The position numbers and the translations under genes were made by a program. Below the pieces are notes generated by a model that was given only the letters and a program-made list of their open reading frames with translations, was not told where the DNA came from and did no database searches. From positions 62,001 to 126,000 of the forward strand of contig NZ_KQ949002.1 in NCBI RefSeq assembly GCF_001514265.1: a stretch of DNA of 64,000 nucleotides. Reading direction: 5' to 3'. Shown here in pieces: positions 1 to 9,064 of the stretch (its first letter is position 1; the number at the start of each line of letters is the position of its first letter). Source of the stretch: Streptomyces resistomycificus. Its GTDB lineage: Bacteria > Actinomycetota > Actinomycetes > Streptomycetales > Streptomycetaceae.

Positions 1-50
1 GGCATGGTCCGTTCGTCCTGCGACGGCAGCGCCATGTCGGCACTGGTCAC
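1..50 (-). CDS. Possible 5' end of a gene leaving the left edge
   Basis: On the minus strand a GTG at 50-48 opens a frame reading MTSADMALPSQDERTM to the window edge without a stop. Codon third positions are mostly G or C, as in real genes here. There is no clear ribosome binding site, and 16 codons give no family. It could equally be chance. The stretch from 51 to 309 holds no other gene I can support. Confidence 0.25.
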   Translation of the reverse strand, partial: MTSADMALPSQDERTM

Positions 51-309
51 GGCGATGGCAGTTGGCACAGCAGCTCCCCGATTCCCATGCCCGACGGCCC
101 GCCCGGCCCTACCCCGGCGCACCCAGTCGACTTCACTGCGTGACTTCCTGAGCACTGTATCCACGCCCCTGTGACCGGAGAACAGCGTTTCTGTGACTTC
201 CTGCTGCCCTAGGGAGTGCAAAAGGGGGCTATTTCAGTCCAGATGGGGTGCATGTGCCACGAGATCATCCACCACGCGGGCGAGTTGGGACCGCCTTGGA
301 CTCACCCCC

Positions 310-342
310 TTGACAGGCGTATTGGTCTGGACCAACTTGTAC
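310..342 (+). promoter_or_regulatory. Chitinase promoter with DasR-type dre operator
   Basis: A TTGACA -35 box lies at 310-315. Immediately after it, 321-336 reads ATTGGTCTGGACCAAC, a near match to the 16-bp dre consensus (A[G/C]TGGTCTAGACCA[G/C]T) bound by DasR, the GntR-family N-acetylglucosamine repressor of Streptomyces. The core TGGTCTGGACCA is palindromic apart from its centre. Its place between the -35 and the likely -10 (333-342 region, AACTTGTAC) fits repression relieved by glucosamine-6-phosphate. The site match is seen in sequence; the regulator is inferred from family knowledge. Confidence 0.82.
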
Positions 343-397
343 GTGCAGCGGTGGCCACCGTCGTCCTCGTCGTCCCTCTCCCCCACCGGAGGCCCCA

Positions 398-2116
398 GTG
401 GACCGCGCACCAGGCATACCCAGACGTTCCCGATCCCGATCCCGTTCCCGGCTGTTGCTGCCGGGCGCCCTCGCCGCCGCGCTCGCCCTGGGGATGACGG
501 CTGCGTCCCCAGCATCCGCCGCGGACGTCAACAACGCGAGGAACGCCGGCTTCGAGTCGGCACTCACCCACTGGACCTGTTCCGCGAGCAGCGGTACGAC
601 CGTCTCCTCCCCGGTCCACGGCGGCTCGGCCGCGCTGAAGGCGACGCCGGCCGGGCAGGACAACGCACGGTGCACCCAGGCGGTCGCCGTGAAGCCGAAC
701 TCGACGTACACGCTGAGCGCTTGGGTGCGGGGCGGGTACGCGTATCTGGGCGCGACGGGCACGGGCACGACGGACGTGTCGACCTGGACGCCGGACTCCT
801 CGTCCTGGAAGCAGCTGACGACGTCCTTCACGACGGGTGCGTCGACCACCTCGGTGACGGTGTACACGCACGGGTGGTACGGGCAGGCGGCGTACTTCGC
901 GGACGACGTGTCGGTGTTCGGTCCCGACGGGGGCGGGGGCGGCGACCCGGATCCGGTGGTCCCGGGTGTGCCCGCCGGGGTGTCGGTGACCGGCACTTCC
1001 ACGTCGTCGGTGTCACTCGCATGGAGCCCCGTCTCGGGCGCGACGGGCTACAACATCTACCGCGACGGCACGAAGGTCACGGCGGTGACGGGAACATCGG
1101 CGACGGTGACGGGGCTGGCGGCCTCCACCTCGTACTCCTTCCAGGTCACGGCGACGAACGCGGCGGGCGAGTCCGTGAGGTCGACGGCCGTGACGGGGAC
1201 GACGTCCGCGACGGGCGGAGGCGGGGGTTCCGTCCCGAAGCACGCGGTGACCGGGTACTGGCAGAACTTCGACAACGGAGCGACGGTCCAGAAGCTCGCG
1301 GCTGTCCAGTCCCAGTACGACATCATCGCCGTGGCCTTCGCCGACGCGACGGCCACTCCCGGCGCGGTGACCTTCAACCTGGACTCCGCGGGCCTGGGCG
1401 GCTACACGGTCGACCAGTTCAAGGCGGACGTGAAGGCCAAGCAGGCCGCCGGGAAGAAGGTCATCATCTCGATCGGCGGCGAGAAGGGGACCGTGTCGGT
1501 CAACGACTCCGCCTCGGCGACGAACTTCGCGAACTCGGTGTACGGGCTGATGCAGACGTACGGCTTCGACGGCGTCGACATCGACCTGGAGAACGGACTC
1601 AACGCGACGTACATGACGCAGGCGCTGCGGTCCCTGTCGGCGAAGGCGGGCCCCTCGATGGTCCTCACGATGGCTCCGCAGACCATCGACATGCAGTCGA
1701 CCTCGAACTCCTACTTCCGGACCGCCCTGAACGTGAAGGACATCCTCACGGTCGTCAACATGCAGTACTACAACAGCGGTTCCATGCTGGGCTGCGACGG
1801 CAAGGTGTACAGCCAGGGCTCGGTCGACTTCCTGACCGCCCTGGCCTGCATCCAACTGGAGGGCGGCCTGTCCCCGTCCCAGGTGGGCCTGGGCCTCCCC
1901 GCTTCGCCGAGCGGGGCGGGCAGCGGCTACGTGTCGCCCTCGGTGGTGAACAACGCGCTGGACTGCCTGACGAAGGGCACGGGGTGCGGGTCCTTCAAGC
2001 CGGCTCGGACGTATCCGGAGCTGCGAGGGGCGATGACGTGGTCGACGAACTGGGATGCGGCTGCGGGGAACGCCTGGTCCAACGCTGTTGGGCCGCATGT
2101 GCACGGGTTGCCGTAG
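398..2116 (+). CDS. Secreted GH18 chitinase with CBM and FnIII domains
   Basis: A 572-residue protein starting at GTG 398. The first ~42 residues are an Arg-rich n-region, a hydrophobic core and an AxA-like site (SPASA/AD), a Sec or possibly Tat signal peptide. Residues ~43-170 look like a family 16/2-type carbohydrate-binding beta-sandwich. A Gly/Pro linker leads to a fibronectin III domain (~185-270), a second Gly linker and a GH18 barrel (~280-570). The catalytic signature is DGVDIDLE near residue 393, with the final Glu as acid/base; SIGGEKG forms the preceding barrel motif. It hydrolyses extracellular chitin to N-acetylglucosamine oligomers. The dre operator upstream predicts DasR control. 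Layout and size match Streptomyces ChiA-type chitinases; endo/exo mode cannot be read. Confidence 0.93.
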   Translation: MDRAPGIPRRSRSRSRSRLLLPGALAAALALGMTAASPASAADVNNARNAGFESALTHWTCSASSGTTVSSPVHGGSAALKATPAGQDNARCTQAVAVKPNSTYTLSAWVRGGYAYLGATGTGTTDVSTWTPDSSSWKQLTTSFTTGASTTSVTVYTHGWYGQAAYFADDVSVFGPDGGGGGDPDPVVPGVPAGVSVTGTSTSSVSLAWSPVSGATGYNIYRDGTKVTAVTGTSATVTGLAASTSYSFQVTATNAAGESVRSTAVTGTTSATGGGGGSVPKHAVTGYWQNFDNGATVQKLAAVQSQYDIIAVAFADATATPGAVTFNLDSAGLGGYTVDQFKADVKAKQAAGKKVIISIGGEKGTVSVNDSASATNFANSVYGLMQTYGFDGVDIDLENGLNATYMTQALRSLSAKAGPSMVLTMAPQTIDMQSTSNSYFRTALNVKDILTVVNMQYYNSGSMLGCDGKVYSQGSVDFLTALACIQLEGGLSPSQVGLGLPASPSGAGSGYVSPSVVNNALDCLTKGTGCGSFKPARTYPELRGAMTWSTNWDAAAGNAWSNAVGPHVHGLP

Positions 2117-2152
2117 AAGGGGCGCCTCGCACTGGAAATACGTGACGAACAG

Positions 2153-2180
2153 CCCCTGCCCACGGTGACGTGGGTGGGGG
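2153..2180. terminator. Hairpin between convergent genes
   Basis: The arms at 2153-2164 and 2169-2180 pair over 12 positions (two G-U pairs) around a GTGA loop. It lies between the convergent ends of the chitinase gene and the membrane-protein gene, so it could terminate both. There is no T-tract, as is common in high-GC actinobacteria. Confidence 0.6.
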
Positions 2181-2242
2181 TGTTCACGTCTACGCTCCGT
2201 GCGAGTTCGGGCTTCTGTGCGTGGGCCGGAAGCCGGACTCGC

Positions 2243-3037
2243 TCACCGCCCCACAGGATGCAGACACAGCGTCGTCGCACCGTCCGCGCTGTACTCCAGG
2301 TCTGCGAGGTAGTCCCCCGTCGCGCACCCTTCCGCCCCCGGTTCCGTCACCTCGAACTCCGCGTCGGGCGAACCGCAGGGCTCCTGCCGCAGATCCTGCG
2401 CGCTCCACGAACCGTCGTTGCGCGCACACGACCCGACCGTGAGCTTCTGCGGCGCCTCGTCTCCGACGAACAACCCGATGACGAGCAGCACCGGTATCGC
2501 CAGCAGCGCACATGCCACCGCGGCCAGCGGCACCGCGGCGACGAGACCGGCCGGTCGTCGCATCACCGGCTTACCGGGGTCGAGGGGCGGCCGCCAGCCC
2601 CAGGTGGTGGGCTCGGGCAGGCCGCGCAGGGCGGATCGCGCGCTGAGGTTCACCAGCAGGACGAAGGGCGTGATGAACACCGACAGCAGGCCCCACCAGC
2701 CCTGCAGCATGGTGTCCGCCTGCATCTCGCGGAAGAGGGCCGTACCGCAGGGACGACAGAACGCTCCCCGCCGACGCAGGGTGCGCATGATCACGATCAT
2801 GCCCTGATGCCCACGGATGGTGACGGTCGCGGCGGGTGCGGCTCCGCACACCTCGCACGCGGGCCCGAACCCGGGCCCGGGCCCACCGGCCACGGCTCCC
2901 GCAGGCGCCGGCCCGGCGTACGCCTGGGAGTGCGGCGGCGTCGAGTGCGTGTACGCCGGGTGCGGGCCTGGAGGTTGCTGTTGATACGGCCACGGAGGCT
3001 GCTGTTGGTAAGGGGGTGTGGGCGGCGGTGTGTTCAC
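2243..3037 (-). CDS. Membrane protein with zinc ribbon and cysteine-rich outer domain
   Basis: A 264-residue protein. I chose GTG 3037 because GGAG lies 6-7 nt upstream; a TTG at 3058 would add seven residues. The order is: a Pro/Gln/Tyr-rich N-terminus (~1-60); a cytoplasmic CEVC...CRPC zinc ribbon (~75-115); a hydrophobic segment (GLLSVFITPFVLLVNL); a second membrane segment (AAVPLAAVACALLAIPVLLVIGLFV, about residue 180); and an external tail with four cysteines, probably two disulfides. This layout recurs in small actinobacterial envelope proteins (LppU/SCO3897-like), but I cannot assign a function. It sits between the chitinase and the toxin locus and faces the chitinase. Confidence 0.7.
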   Translation of the reverse strand: MNTPPPTPPYQQQPPWPYQQQPPGPHPAYTHSTPPHSQAYAGPAPAGAVAGGPGPGFGPACEVCGAAPAATVTIRGHQGMIVIMRTLRRRGAFCRPCGTALFREMQADTMLQGWWGLLSVFITPFVLLVNLSARSALRGLPEPTTWGWRPPLDPGKPVMRRPAGLVAAVPLAAVACALLAIPVLLVIGLFVGDEAPQKLTVGSCARNDGSWSAQDLRQEPCGSPDAEFEVTEPGAEGCATGDYLADLEYSADGATTLCLHPVGR

Positions 3038-3214
3038 GAAGTCTCCGTCGACGATCAATCGGCCGCTGGCACCTTACCGACACGCCGAACTGCCCCTCCC
3101 GACACCTGCGTCCAGCCAACACCCCCGTACCCACTGGTCGACAACCGGCCATCCTGAACGCGGCACCGCGTGTCCGCGTTGCGACCCACAAGATCCCGAT
3201 GTGAAGATCCCGCC

Positions 3215-3793
3215 GTGGCGGATCCCGGGGGAAGCGAATCGACGGCGGGGCAGGTACCCAGGTCCCGCCTGTCCGACTACGCCGAGATGACGGCTCCGGA
3301 CGCAGGAGGCGAGAGTCGCCCACTGGCAGACCCTTCTCCGGTGGACCAGCCGCCGCCCCCTCACGTCCCCGCCGGGCCGTCCATCAGCGGCGGTCTCACT
3401 CCATCAGAGGCTGATGAAGTGGCGCACAGGCGAGGTGAGTTCGCGGCGCTGCTCGGTGAGTTTCGTCGTTCCGCCGTGCTCGTACCGGTCACCGAGGACG
3501 AGATTCCACTGACCGCAGACCAGGGCGGAATCCGTTGGATCTACGCCTTCTCCGACGAGTCGGCGTTGGCTCGCTTCGCCGTCGCAAGGGGTGAAGGCGG
3601 GCGGGAGTGGGCGTACCGCCGTGTCCTGGGAGCCCGCCTGTTGGATGCCGCGATCCCGGCGGCGGGTGTCCCGTGTGGGGTGGCCCTGGATGTGGGGAGC
3701 GAGCGTGACGGCGTGTTGTTTCCGCCGGTTGTGGGGGTGGTGCCGGATGCGGTGGCGGTGGATGCGCAGGTGAGTGAGGGGGAGTCCCGGTGA
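3215..3793 (+). CDS. SseB-like domain protein heading the Rhs toxin locus
   Basis: About 192 residues. The start is uncertain: GTG 3170, GTG 3215 and ATG 3287 are all in frame and none has a strong ribosome binding site. The N-terminus is Pro-rich and probably disordered. The C-terminal ~120 residues (GEFAALLGEFRRSAVLVPV...WIYAFSDESALARFAV...VALDVGSERDGVLFPPV) resemble the SseB N-terminal domain, common beside type VII secretion and polymorphic-toxin genes in Streptomyces. The stop overlaps the next start in GTGA (3790-3793), so the two genes are translationally coupled. A chaperone or accessory role in toxin export is inferred only from context. Confidence 0.72.
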   Translation: MADPGGSESTAGQVPRSRLSDYAEMTAPDAGGESRPLADPSPVDQPPPPHVPAGPSISGGLTPSEADEVAHRRGEFAALLGEFRRSAVLVPVTEDEIPLTADQGGIRWIYAFSDESALARFAVARGEGGREWAYRRVLGARLLDAAIPAAGVPCGVALDVGSERDGVLFPPVVGVVPDAVAVDAQVSEGESR

Positions 3794-4473
3794 GTAAGGA
3801 CGCGGGCGGGGGCGGCGGCGGGGATCTGCGGGCTGCAGGGCTCGGTGAGATCGCCAAGGGCATCACGCTGACCTTGGAGGAGCTCAGGGAGCTGGGCATC
3901 GACAGCCTCGCCGGAGTCGGGCGCGGATTCTCGGAACTGCAGTTGTCGGGGCTGAAGTTGGGGCATGGCGACCTGACGTCGGCCTACACGTCGTTCTGTG
4001 AGCGGTGGGAGTGGGGCGTGCGCGCGCTGGTTGCCGAGGGGAACAACTTCGCGGAGGGCGTGCAGCTTTCAGCCGGTACCTACTACGAGACGGACCAGTA
4101 CGTCGAGGGCGCGATGAAGATCGTCGTCAACTCGGCGGCGGGCAACCCGTACGCCGGTGAGGACGAGATCGCGCGGATGAGCTGGGGAGAGCTGCGGCAC
4201 AACCATCCGTACGCGAACCCGGACTTCAGTGCGGAGTCCTTCGAGCAGGCGCGGGAGAACAGCGGGCAGGGCTGGAAGGACGCCGGCCGGGACGTGATGA
4301 CCTCGCAGACGCTCGGTCCGGTTCCGGGGCTGACGCCGGAGAACCTGCGCGGTGTGGCAGGGGTGGGTGACGGCGAGTACGAGCAGGGGCTCGACGAGTC
4401 GTTCGGGCCGTCTGCTGAAGAGCGGGGACAGGCAGCCGAAGAGGGTTCTGGGCAGGGCGGGCACGCCGGCTGA
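3790..4473 (+). CDS. WXG-like accessory or substrate protein of the toxin operon
   Basis: A 227-residue soluble protein from GTG 3790. After a Gly-rich start there are two predicted amphipathic helices (ITLTLEELRELGIDSL; SAYTSFCERWEWGVRALVAEGNNFAEGVQ), the second carrying a WEWG turn reminiscent of the WXG100/ESX hairpin. A polar tail rich in Gly, Glu and Gln follows. No enzymatic motif is visible. It overlaps the preceding gene by 4 nt and the Rhs gene by 1 nt (TGATG), so all three are made together. By analogy with ESX-linked toxins it may be an export partner of the Rhs protein. Such partners are poorly conserved, so the family call is tentative. Confidence 0.7.
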   Translation: MSKDAGGGGGGDLRAAGLGEIAKGITLTLEELRELGIDSLAGVGRGFSELQLSGLKLGHGDLTSAYTSFCERWEWGVRALVAEGNNFAEGVQLSAGTYYETDQYVEGAMKIVVNSAAGNPYAGEDEIARMSWGELRHNHPYANPDFSAESFEQARENSGQGWKDAGRDVMTSQTLGPVPGLTPENLRGVAGVGDGEYEQGLDESFGPSAEERGQAAEEGSGQGGHAG

Positions 4474-7400
4474 TGGGGTTTGGTGACTTCGTCGATTCCG
4501 GCCTCGGCAAGCTGGAGGACGGTCTCGATGCGGGTAAGAAGCTCGTCGGCGAGGGTGTCGACCGGGGCGCGAACGCGGTAAGCGGGGGCCTGGACGGCAT
4601 CGGCGCCCATGACTGGGCCGACGCCGTGGACGTCGTGGGCGACGCCGTCGCCTCCGACCTCGGTGCGACCCCGGGTGAGCAGCAGCTCGGCCAGACCGGG
4701 CAGCCCGTCCTGTTGGTCCATGGTGACTCGGTCGGTATCCGGAAGGCGGCCGGCCATCTGAGGGACTTCCGCACCGCGTTCGACACGGTGGGTCAGGGCA
4801 TGCGGAAGCTGGACTCCTCGAGCTGGAAGGGCGCGGCTGCCGAGACCTTCCGCGAGAAGTTCGCCATGCACCCCACCAAGTGGCTGCACGCGGCGGACGC
4901 CTGCGACCGGGCGGCCACTGCCCTGTCGGCCTACGCGGACACCGTCGAGTGGGCGCAGGGCCAGGCCCTGGATGCCATCAACCTCTACAGAGCGGGCAAG
5001 GCCGCCGACGACAAAGCTGCCGTCAAACGCGCCCAGGAGATCCTCGACGAGGCGCGCCGCCAGCGCGACGCCGCCGCGGGCACGGCGGCCGTGTCGGTCC
5101 GTGCCGCTCTGGCCCACGCTCCCGCCGAGCCGCCCCCTCTCAAGCGGCTGAAGTCCAACTGGGACGACGGCCTCGGCGCTGTCGGGACCGAACTCACCCA
5201 CGTCGTGGGCGGCGTGGCCAAGGGCACTGCGGGCCTGGTCAACTTCGCCCGCGGCCTGAATCCGACCGACCCCTACAACGTCACTCACCCGGCCGCCTTC
5301 GCTCAGAACGTCAGCATGACGCTGTCGGGGCTGGTGTCCTCGGCCGCGCATCCGGAGCGGGCGGTGACGTCGGCGTGGGAGGGGTTCAGGAAGGACCCGG
5401 CGGAGGGCCTTGGCCGGTTGCTGCCGGAAGCGGTGGGCACCAAGGGGTTGGGGCTGGGCAGGGGCGGGCTGCGGGCCATGGTGAAGGAGGGACTGGAAGA
5501 AGCGGCGGAACGGGGAGCCCGCAACGACGGGAAGGGGGGCGTCGAGAATCCCGCCACGGACACCGCGAGAACCCGCCCGGAAGAACACGACACCGCCCAT
5601 CCCAGCGAACAGGTCAAGAAGGACCCCACGGACCCGGTGGACCTCACCACCGGCAAGATGTACCTGCCGCAGACGGACGTGACGCTGCCGGGCGCTCTCC
5701 CTCTCGTCTTCAAACGCCGTGTGGAGTCGGGTTGCCACCACGGCCGCTGGTTCGGCCCCTCCTGGACCTCGACGCTCGACCAGCGCCTGGAAGTCGACGC
5801 CGAAGGAGTCGTCTTCGTCACCGAGGACGGCCTGCTCCTCGCGTACCCGCACCCGGCGCCCGGCCTCCCCACTCTCCCGAGCCACGGCCCGCGATGGCCG
5901 CTGGACCGCGAGGACGGCGGCTACACGGTCACCGACCCCCAGACCCGCCGCGTCTGGCACTTCGCCGACCGCGGCGACGACCGCGCGGTCCTGGAACAGA
6001 TCGACGACCGCAACGGCAACTGGATCACCTTCGAGTACGACAGCGAGGGCGTCCCGCTCGGCATCGTCTCCAGCGCCGGCTACGACGTCCGCGTCTCCAC
6101 AGCGGAGGGCAGGGTCACGGCCCTCCACCTCGGTGCTGCCGACCAGGTGCTGATGCGCTACGGCTACACCGACGGTCATCTCACCGAGGTCGTCAACTCC
6201 TCGGGCCTTCCACTGCGTTTCTCGTATGACGAGGCCGGCCGCGTCACCTCCTGGACGGACACGAACGACCGCGGCTACACGTACGAGTACGACGACCAAG
6301 ACCGTTGCGTCGCTGAGGGCGGCACACACGGGCACATGGCCCTGCACCTCTCCTACGGCGAGAGAGACCCGGACACCGGCTTACGCGTCACCACCGCGAC
6401 CACTGCCGAAGGCCACACTCGCCGCTACTTCGTCAACGACGCCTGCCAAGTCGTCACCGAGGCCGACCCGCTGGGTGGGGAATCCCGCTTCGAACGCGAC
6501 CGCTACAACCGCCTGCTGTCCCGAACCGACCCGCTCGGCCACCGGACCACGTTCCGCTACGACGAGACCGGCAACCTCCTCGCGCTGACTCGCCCCGACG
6601 GGCGCGAGGCGAGGGCCGAGTACAACGAACTCGGCCTGCCGGTCAAGGTGGTGAACCCGGACGGGACGGTCGTCCGCCAGACGTACGACGAACGCGGCAA
6701 TCGCACGTCCGTGACCATCCCTTCCGGTCAGACCACCGGGTTCACCTACAACGAGGCGGGCCACCTGACCTCGGTGACCGACCCGCTGGGCCACACGACA
6801 ACAGTCGTATGCGACCGCGCGGGGCTGCCCCTCCAGATCACGAACCCCCTCGGCGCGGTCACCAGCTACGAACGCGACGCATTCGGGCGCCCCACCGCGA
6901 TCACGGACCCGACGGGCGCGGTGACCCGCCTGGAGTGGACGACCGAGGGCCACCTGTCCCGCCGCACGGCACCGGACGGCACAACCGAAACCTGGACGTA
7001 CGACGGCGAGGGCAACTGCACCAGCCACACGGACCCGATGGGCGGCGTCTCGGCCTTCGAGTACACCCACTTCGACCTCCTGACGGCCCGCACAGGCCCA
7101 GACGGCGTCCGCTACGAGTTCGACCACGACCTGGAACTACGGCTCACGAAGGTCACCAACCCACAGGGCCTGACCTGGACCTACGACTACGACGCGGCCG
7201 GACGCCTGGCCAGGGAAACGGACTTCGACGACCGCACGCTCACCTACACCTACGACGCGGCAGACCGTCTCGCCTCCCGCACGAACGCACTCGGCGAGGT
7301 GATGACCTTCGAGCGCGACGAACTGGGCCGCGCCGTACGCAAGGACGCCGCCGGCCAGGTCACCACGTACGCGTACGACATGACCGACCAACTCGCCCAG

Positions 7401-9032
7401 GCGACGGGCCCGGACGGCACCACACTGACGCTGCTGCGAGACCGCTTCGGACGGGTCCGCTCGGAGACCGTCGACGGCCGCCAACTGACGTACACGTATG
7501 ACGAGCTGAGCCGTCGAACGGGTCGTACGACGCCGACCGGCGCGACGACGACATGGTCGTACGACGCGGCCGGCCGCCGCACCGGGATGGTGGCGTCCGG
7601 CAGAGCCATCGACTTCACCTACGACGTCGCCGGCCGCGAACTCGCACGCCACATCGGAGACACGGTCACCCTTGAACACGACTTCGACGAACTCGGCCGC
7701 CTGACAACCCAGTCGGTGAGGGGCGCGGGTGACCACACGGTCCAGCACCGCACGTACACCTACCGCGCCGACGGCAGCCTGACCGGCATCGACGACCTTC
7801 TGTCCGGCACCCGCCGCTTCGACCTGGACGCGGTGGGGCGGGTGACGGCCGTGCACGCCGCGAACTGGACGGAAACGTACGCCTACGACTCCGCCGGCAA
7901 CCAGACCTCGGCATCCTGGCCGTCGAGCCATCCCGGCGGGGAGGCAACAGGCACACGCGTATACGTGGGCACCCGTATCACCCATGCGGGCAGCGTCCGC
8001 TACGAACACGACGCCCTCGGCCGCATCACTCTGCGCCAGAAGACCCGCCTGTCCCGCAAACCCGACACCTGGCGCTACGAATGGGACACCGAGGACCGCC
8101 TCACCTCCGTGACAACCCCGGACGGCACCCGCTGGCGCTACACCTACGACCCCCTGGGCCGCCGCACGGCGAAACTCCGCCTGGCCGCCGACGGCGAACC
8201 CGTCGCTGAACAAGTGGACTTCACCTGGGACGGCACGACCCTGTGCGAACAGACCACCACGTCCCCCGACCTACCGAACCCGGTCACCCTCACCTGGGAC
8301 CACCAGGGCCTACGCCCCATCACCCAGACCGAACGCATCACATCGGCCGAAGCCCCGCAGGCCGAAATCGACTCCCGCTTCTTCGCCATCGTCACCGACC
8401 TCATCGGCACGCCAAATGAACTCATCGACGAACAGGGCGAGATCGCCTGGCACACCCGCAGCACCCTGTGGGGCACCACCGCCTGGTCGGCCAACAGCAG
8501 CGCCTACACACCCCTACGCTTCCCAGGCCAGTACTACGACCCCGAAACCGGCCTCCACTACAACTACTTCCGCCACTACGACCCCGAAACCGCCCGCTAC
8601 CTCACCCCCGACCCCCTCGGCCTCGCCCCCGCACCCAACCCCGCTACTTACGTCCACAATCCACAGGCGGCCACAGATCATCTGGGACTTGCTCCCGGTG
8701 ACTGCCCACCTGATGTTCCTCAGCGAGAACCGTCTGACAAGAACGGACCCATTGCTGTAATCGGAAGACGACCGGATACTAAAGCTGCCCTCGACTGGGA
8801 GGGGCACGATGTTCTCAACATGCCCGACAAACTCTGGAGGGAGGAAATTAACGACACATGGGTGCAGAATATTATTGACAACCGAAGAGATGTCTACTTG
8901 GCATCCGACCCGATCCCAAAAAATCGGCTCAATAAAGCAGGACTGCCAAATGTCTTCGATCGCGAGTTGATTCAACTAGAAAAGGCTGGATATATCCAAT
9001 CCGGACACTATCTACTCTCTCCGGAGAGTTAG
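4473..9032 (+). CDS. Rhs/YD-repeat polymorphic toxin with type VII export domain
   Basis: A 1519-residue protein. Residues 1-~170 form a WXG100-like helical leader with Trp-x-Gly-like SSWKGAA, the usual export module of actinobacterial Rhs toxins. Residues ~388-460 (DPVDLTTGKMYL...) are the DUF6531 module starting the RHS shell. YD repeats (YDxxGR, GNxxS/T) run from ~540 to ~1290. The shell closes with YYDPETGLHYNYFRHYDPET and TPDPLGL near 1378. The variable tip is ~1408-1519; I do not recognise it. It contains NDTWVQNIIDNRRDVYLAS and ends in a helix plus GHYLLSPES. The tip's DNA is much more AT-rich than the shell, as expected for exchanged toxin cassettes. An in-frame TTA codon at 6381-6383 implies bldA-dependent translation. 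Confidence 0.9.
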   Translation: MGFGDFVDSGLGKLEDGLDAGKKLVGEGVDRGANAVSGGLDGIGAHDWADAVDVVGDAVASDLGATPGEQQLGQTGQPVLLVHGDSVGIRKAAGHLRDFRTAFDTVGQGMRKLDSSSWKGAAAETFREKFAMHPTKWLHAADACDRAATALSAYADTVEWAQGQALDAINLYRAGKAADDKAAVKRAQEILDEARRQRDAAAGTAAVSVRAALAHAPAEPPPLKRLKSNWDDGLGAVGTELTHVVGGVAKGTAGLVNFARGLNPTDPYNVTHPAAFAQNVSMTLSGLVSSAAHPERAVTSAWEGFRKDPAEGLGRLLPEAVGTKGLGLGRGGLRAMVKEGLEEAAERGARNDGKGGVENPATDTARTRPEEHDTAHPSEQVKKDPTDPVDLTTGKMYLPQTDVTLPGALPLVFKRRVESGCHHGRWFGPSWTSTLDQRLEVDAEGVVFVTEDGLLLAYPHPAPGLPTLPSHGPRWPLDREDGGYTVTDPQTRRVWHFADRGDDRAVLEQIDDRNGNWITFEYDSEGVPLGIVSSAGYDVRVSTAEGRVTALHLGAADQVLMRYGYTDGHLTEVVNSSGLPLRFSYDEAGRVTSWTDTNDRGYTYEYDDQDRCVAEGGTHGHMALHLSYGERDPDTGLRVTTATTAEGHTRRYFVNDACQVVTEADPLGGESRFERDRYNRLLSRTDPLGHRTTFRYDETGNLLALTRPDGREARAEYNELGLPVKVVNPDGTVVRQTYDERGNRTSVTIPSGQTTGFTYNEAGHLTSVTDPLGHTTTVVCDRAGLPLQITNPLGAVTSYERDAFGRPTAITDPTGAVTRLEWTTEGHLSRRTAPDGTTETWTYDGEGNCTSHTDPMGGVSAFEYTHFDLLTARTGPDGVRYEFDHDLELRLTKVTNPQGLTWTYDYDAAGRLARETDFDDRTLTYTYDAADRLASRTNALGEVMTFERDELGRAVRKDAAGQVTTYAYDMTDQLAQATGPDGTTLTLLRDRFGRVRSETVDGRQLTYTYDELSRRTGRTTPTGATTTWSYDAAGRRTGMVASGRAIDFTYDVAGRELARHIGDTVTLEHDFDELGRLTTQSVRGAGDHTVQHRTYTYRADGSLTGIDDLLSGTRRFDLDAVGRVTAVHAANWTETYAYDSAGNQTSASWPSSHPGGEATGTRVYVGTRITHAGSVRYEHDALGRITLRQKTRLSRKPDTWRYEWDTEDRLTSVTTPDGTRWRYTYDPLGRRTAKLRLAADGEPVAEQVDFTWDGTTLCEQTTTSPDLPNPVTLTWDHQGLRPITQTERITSAEAPQAEIDSRFFAIVTDLIGTPNELIDEQGEIAWHTRSTLWGTTAWSANSSAYTPLRFPGQYYDPETGLHYNYFRHYDPETARYLTPDPLGLAPAPNPATYVHNPQAATDHLGLAPGDCPPDVPQREPSDKNGPIAVIGRRPDTKAALDWEGHDVLNMPDKLWREEINDTWVQNIIDNRRDVYLASDPIPKNRLNKAGLPNVFDRELIQLEKAGYIQSGHYLLSPES

Positions 9033-9064
9033 CCGAACTTGCAAGTTTACGTAAGGGGTATCTC

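Noticed and set aside
193..2145. A 650-codon open frame on the plus strand across the chitinase gene
   Set aside because: It is an alternative frame of the chitinase gene, rich in Arg/Gly/His, with no domain. The GH18 frame has signal peptide, CBM, FnIII and catalytic motif.
4083..6347. A 754-codon open frame on the minus strand opposite the Rhs gene
   Set aside because: Composition is typical of antisense shadows in high-GC DNA, no domain is visible and the WXG/YD-repeat frame explains the region.
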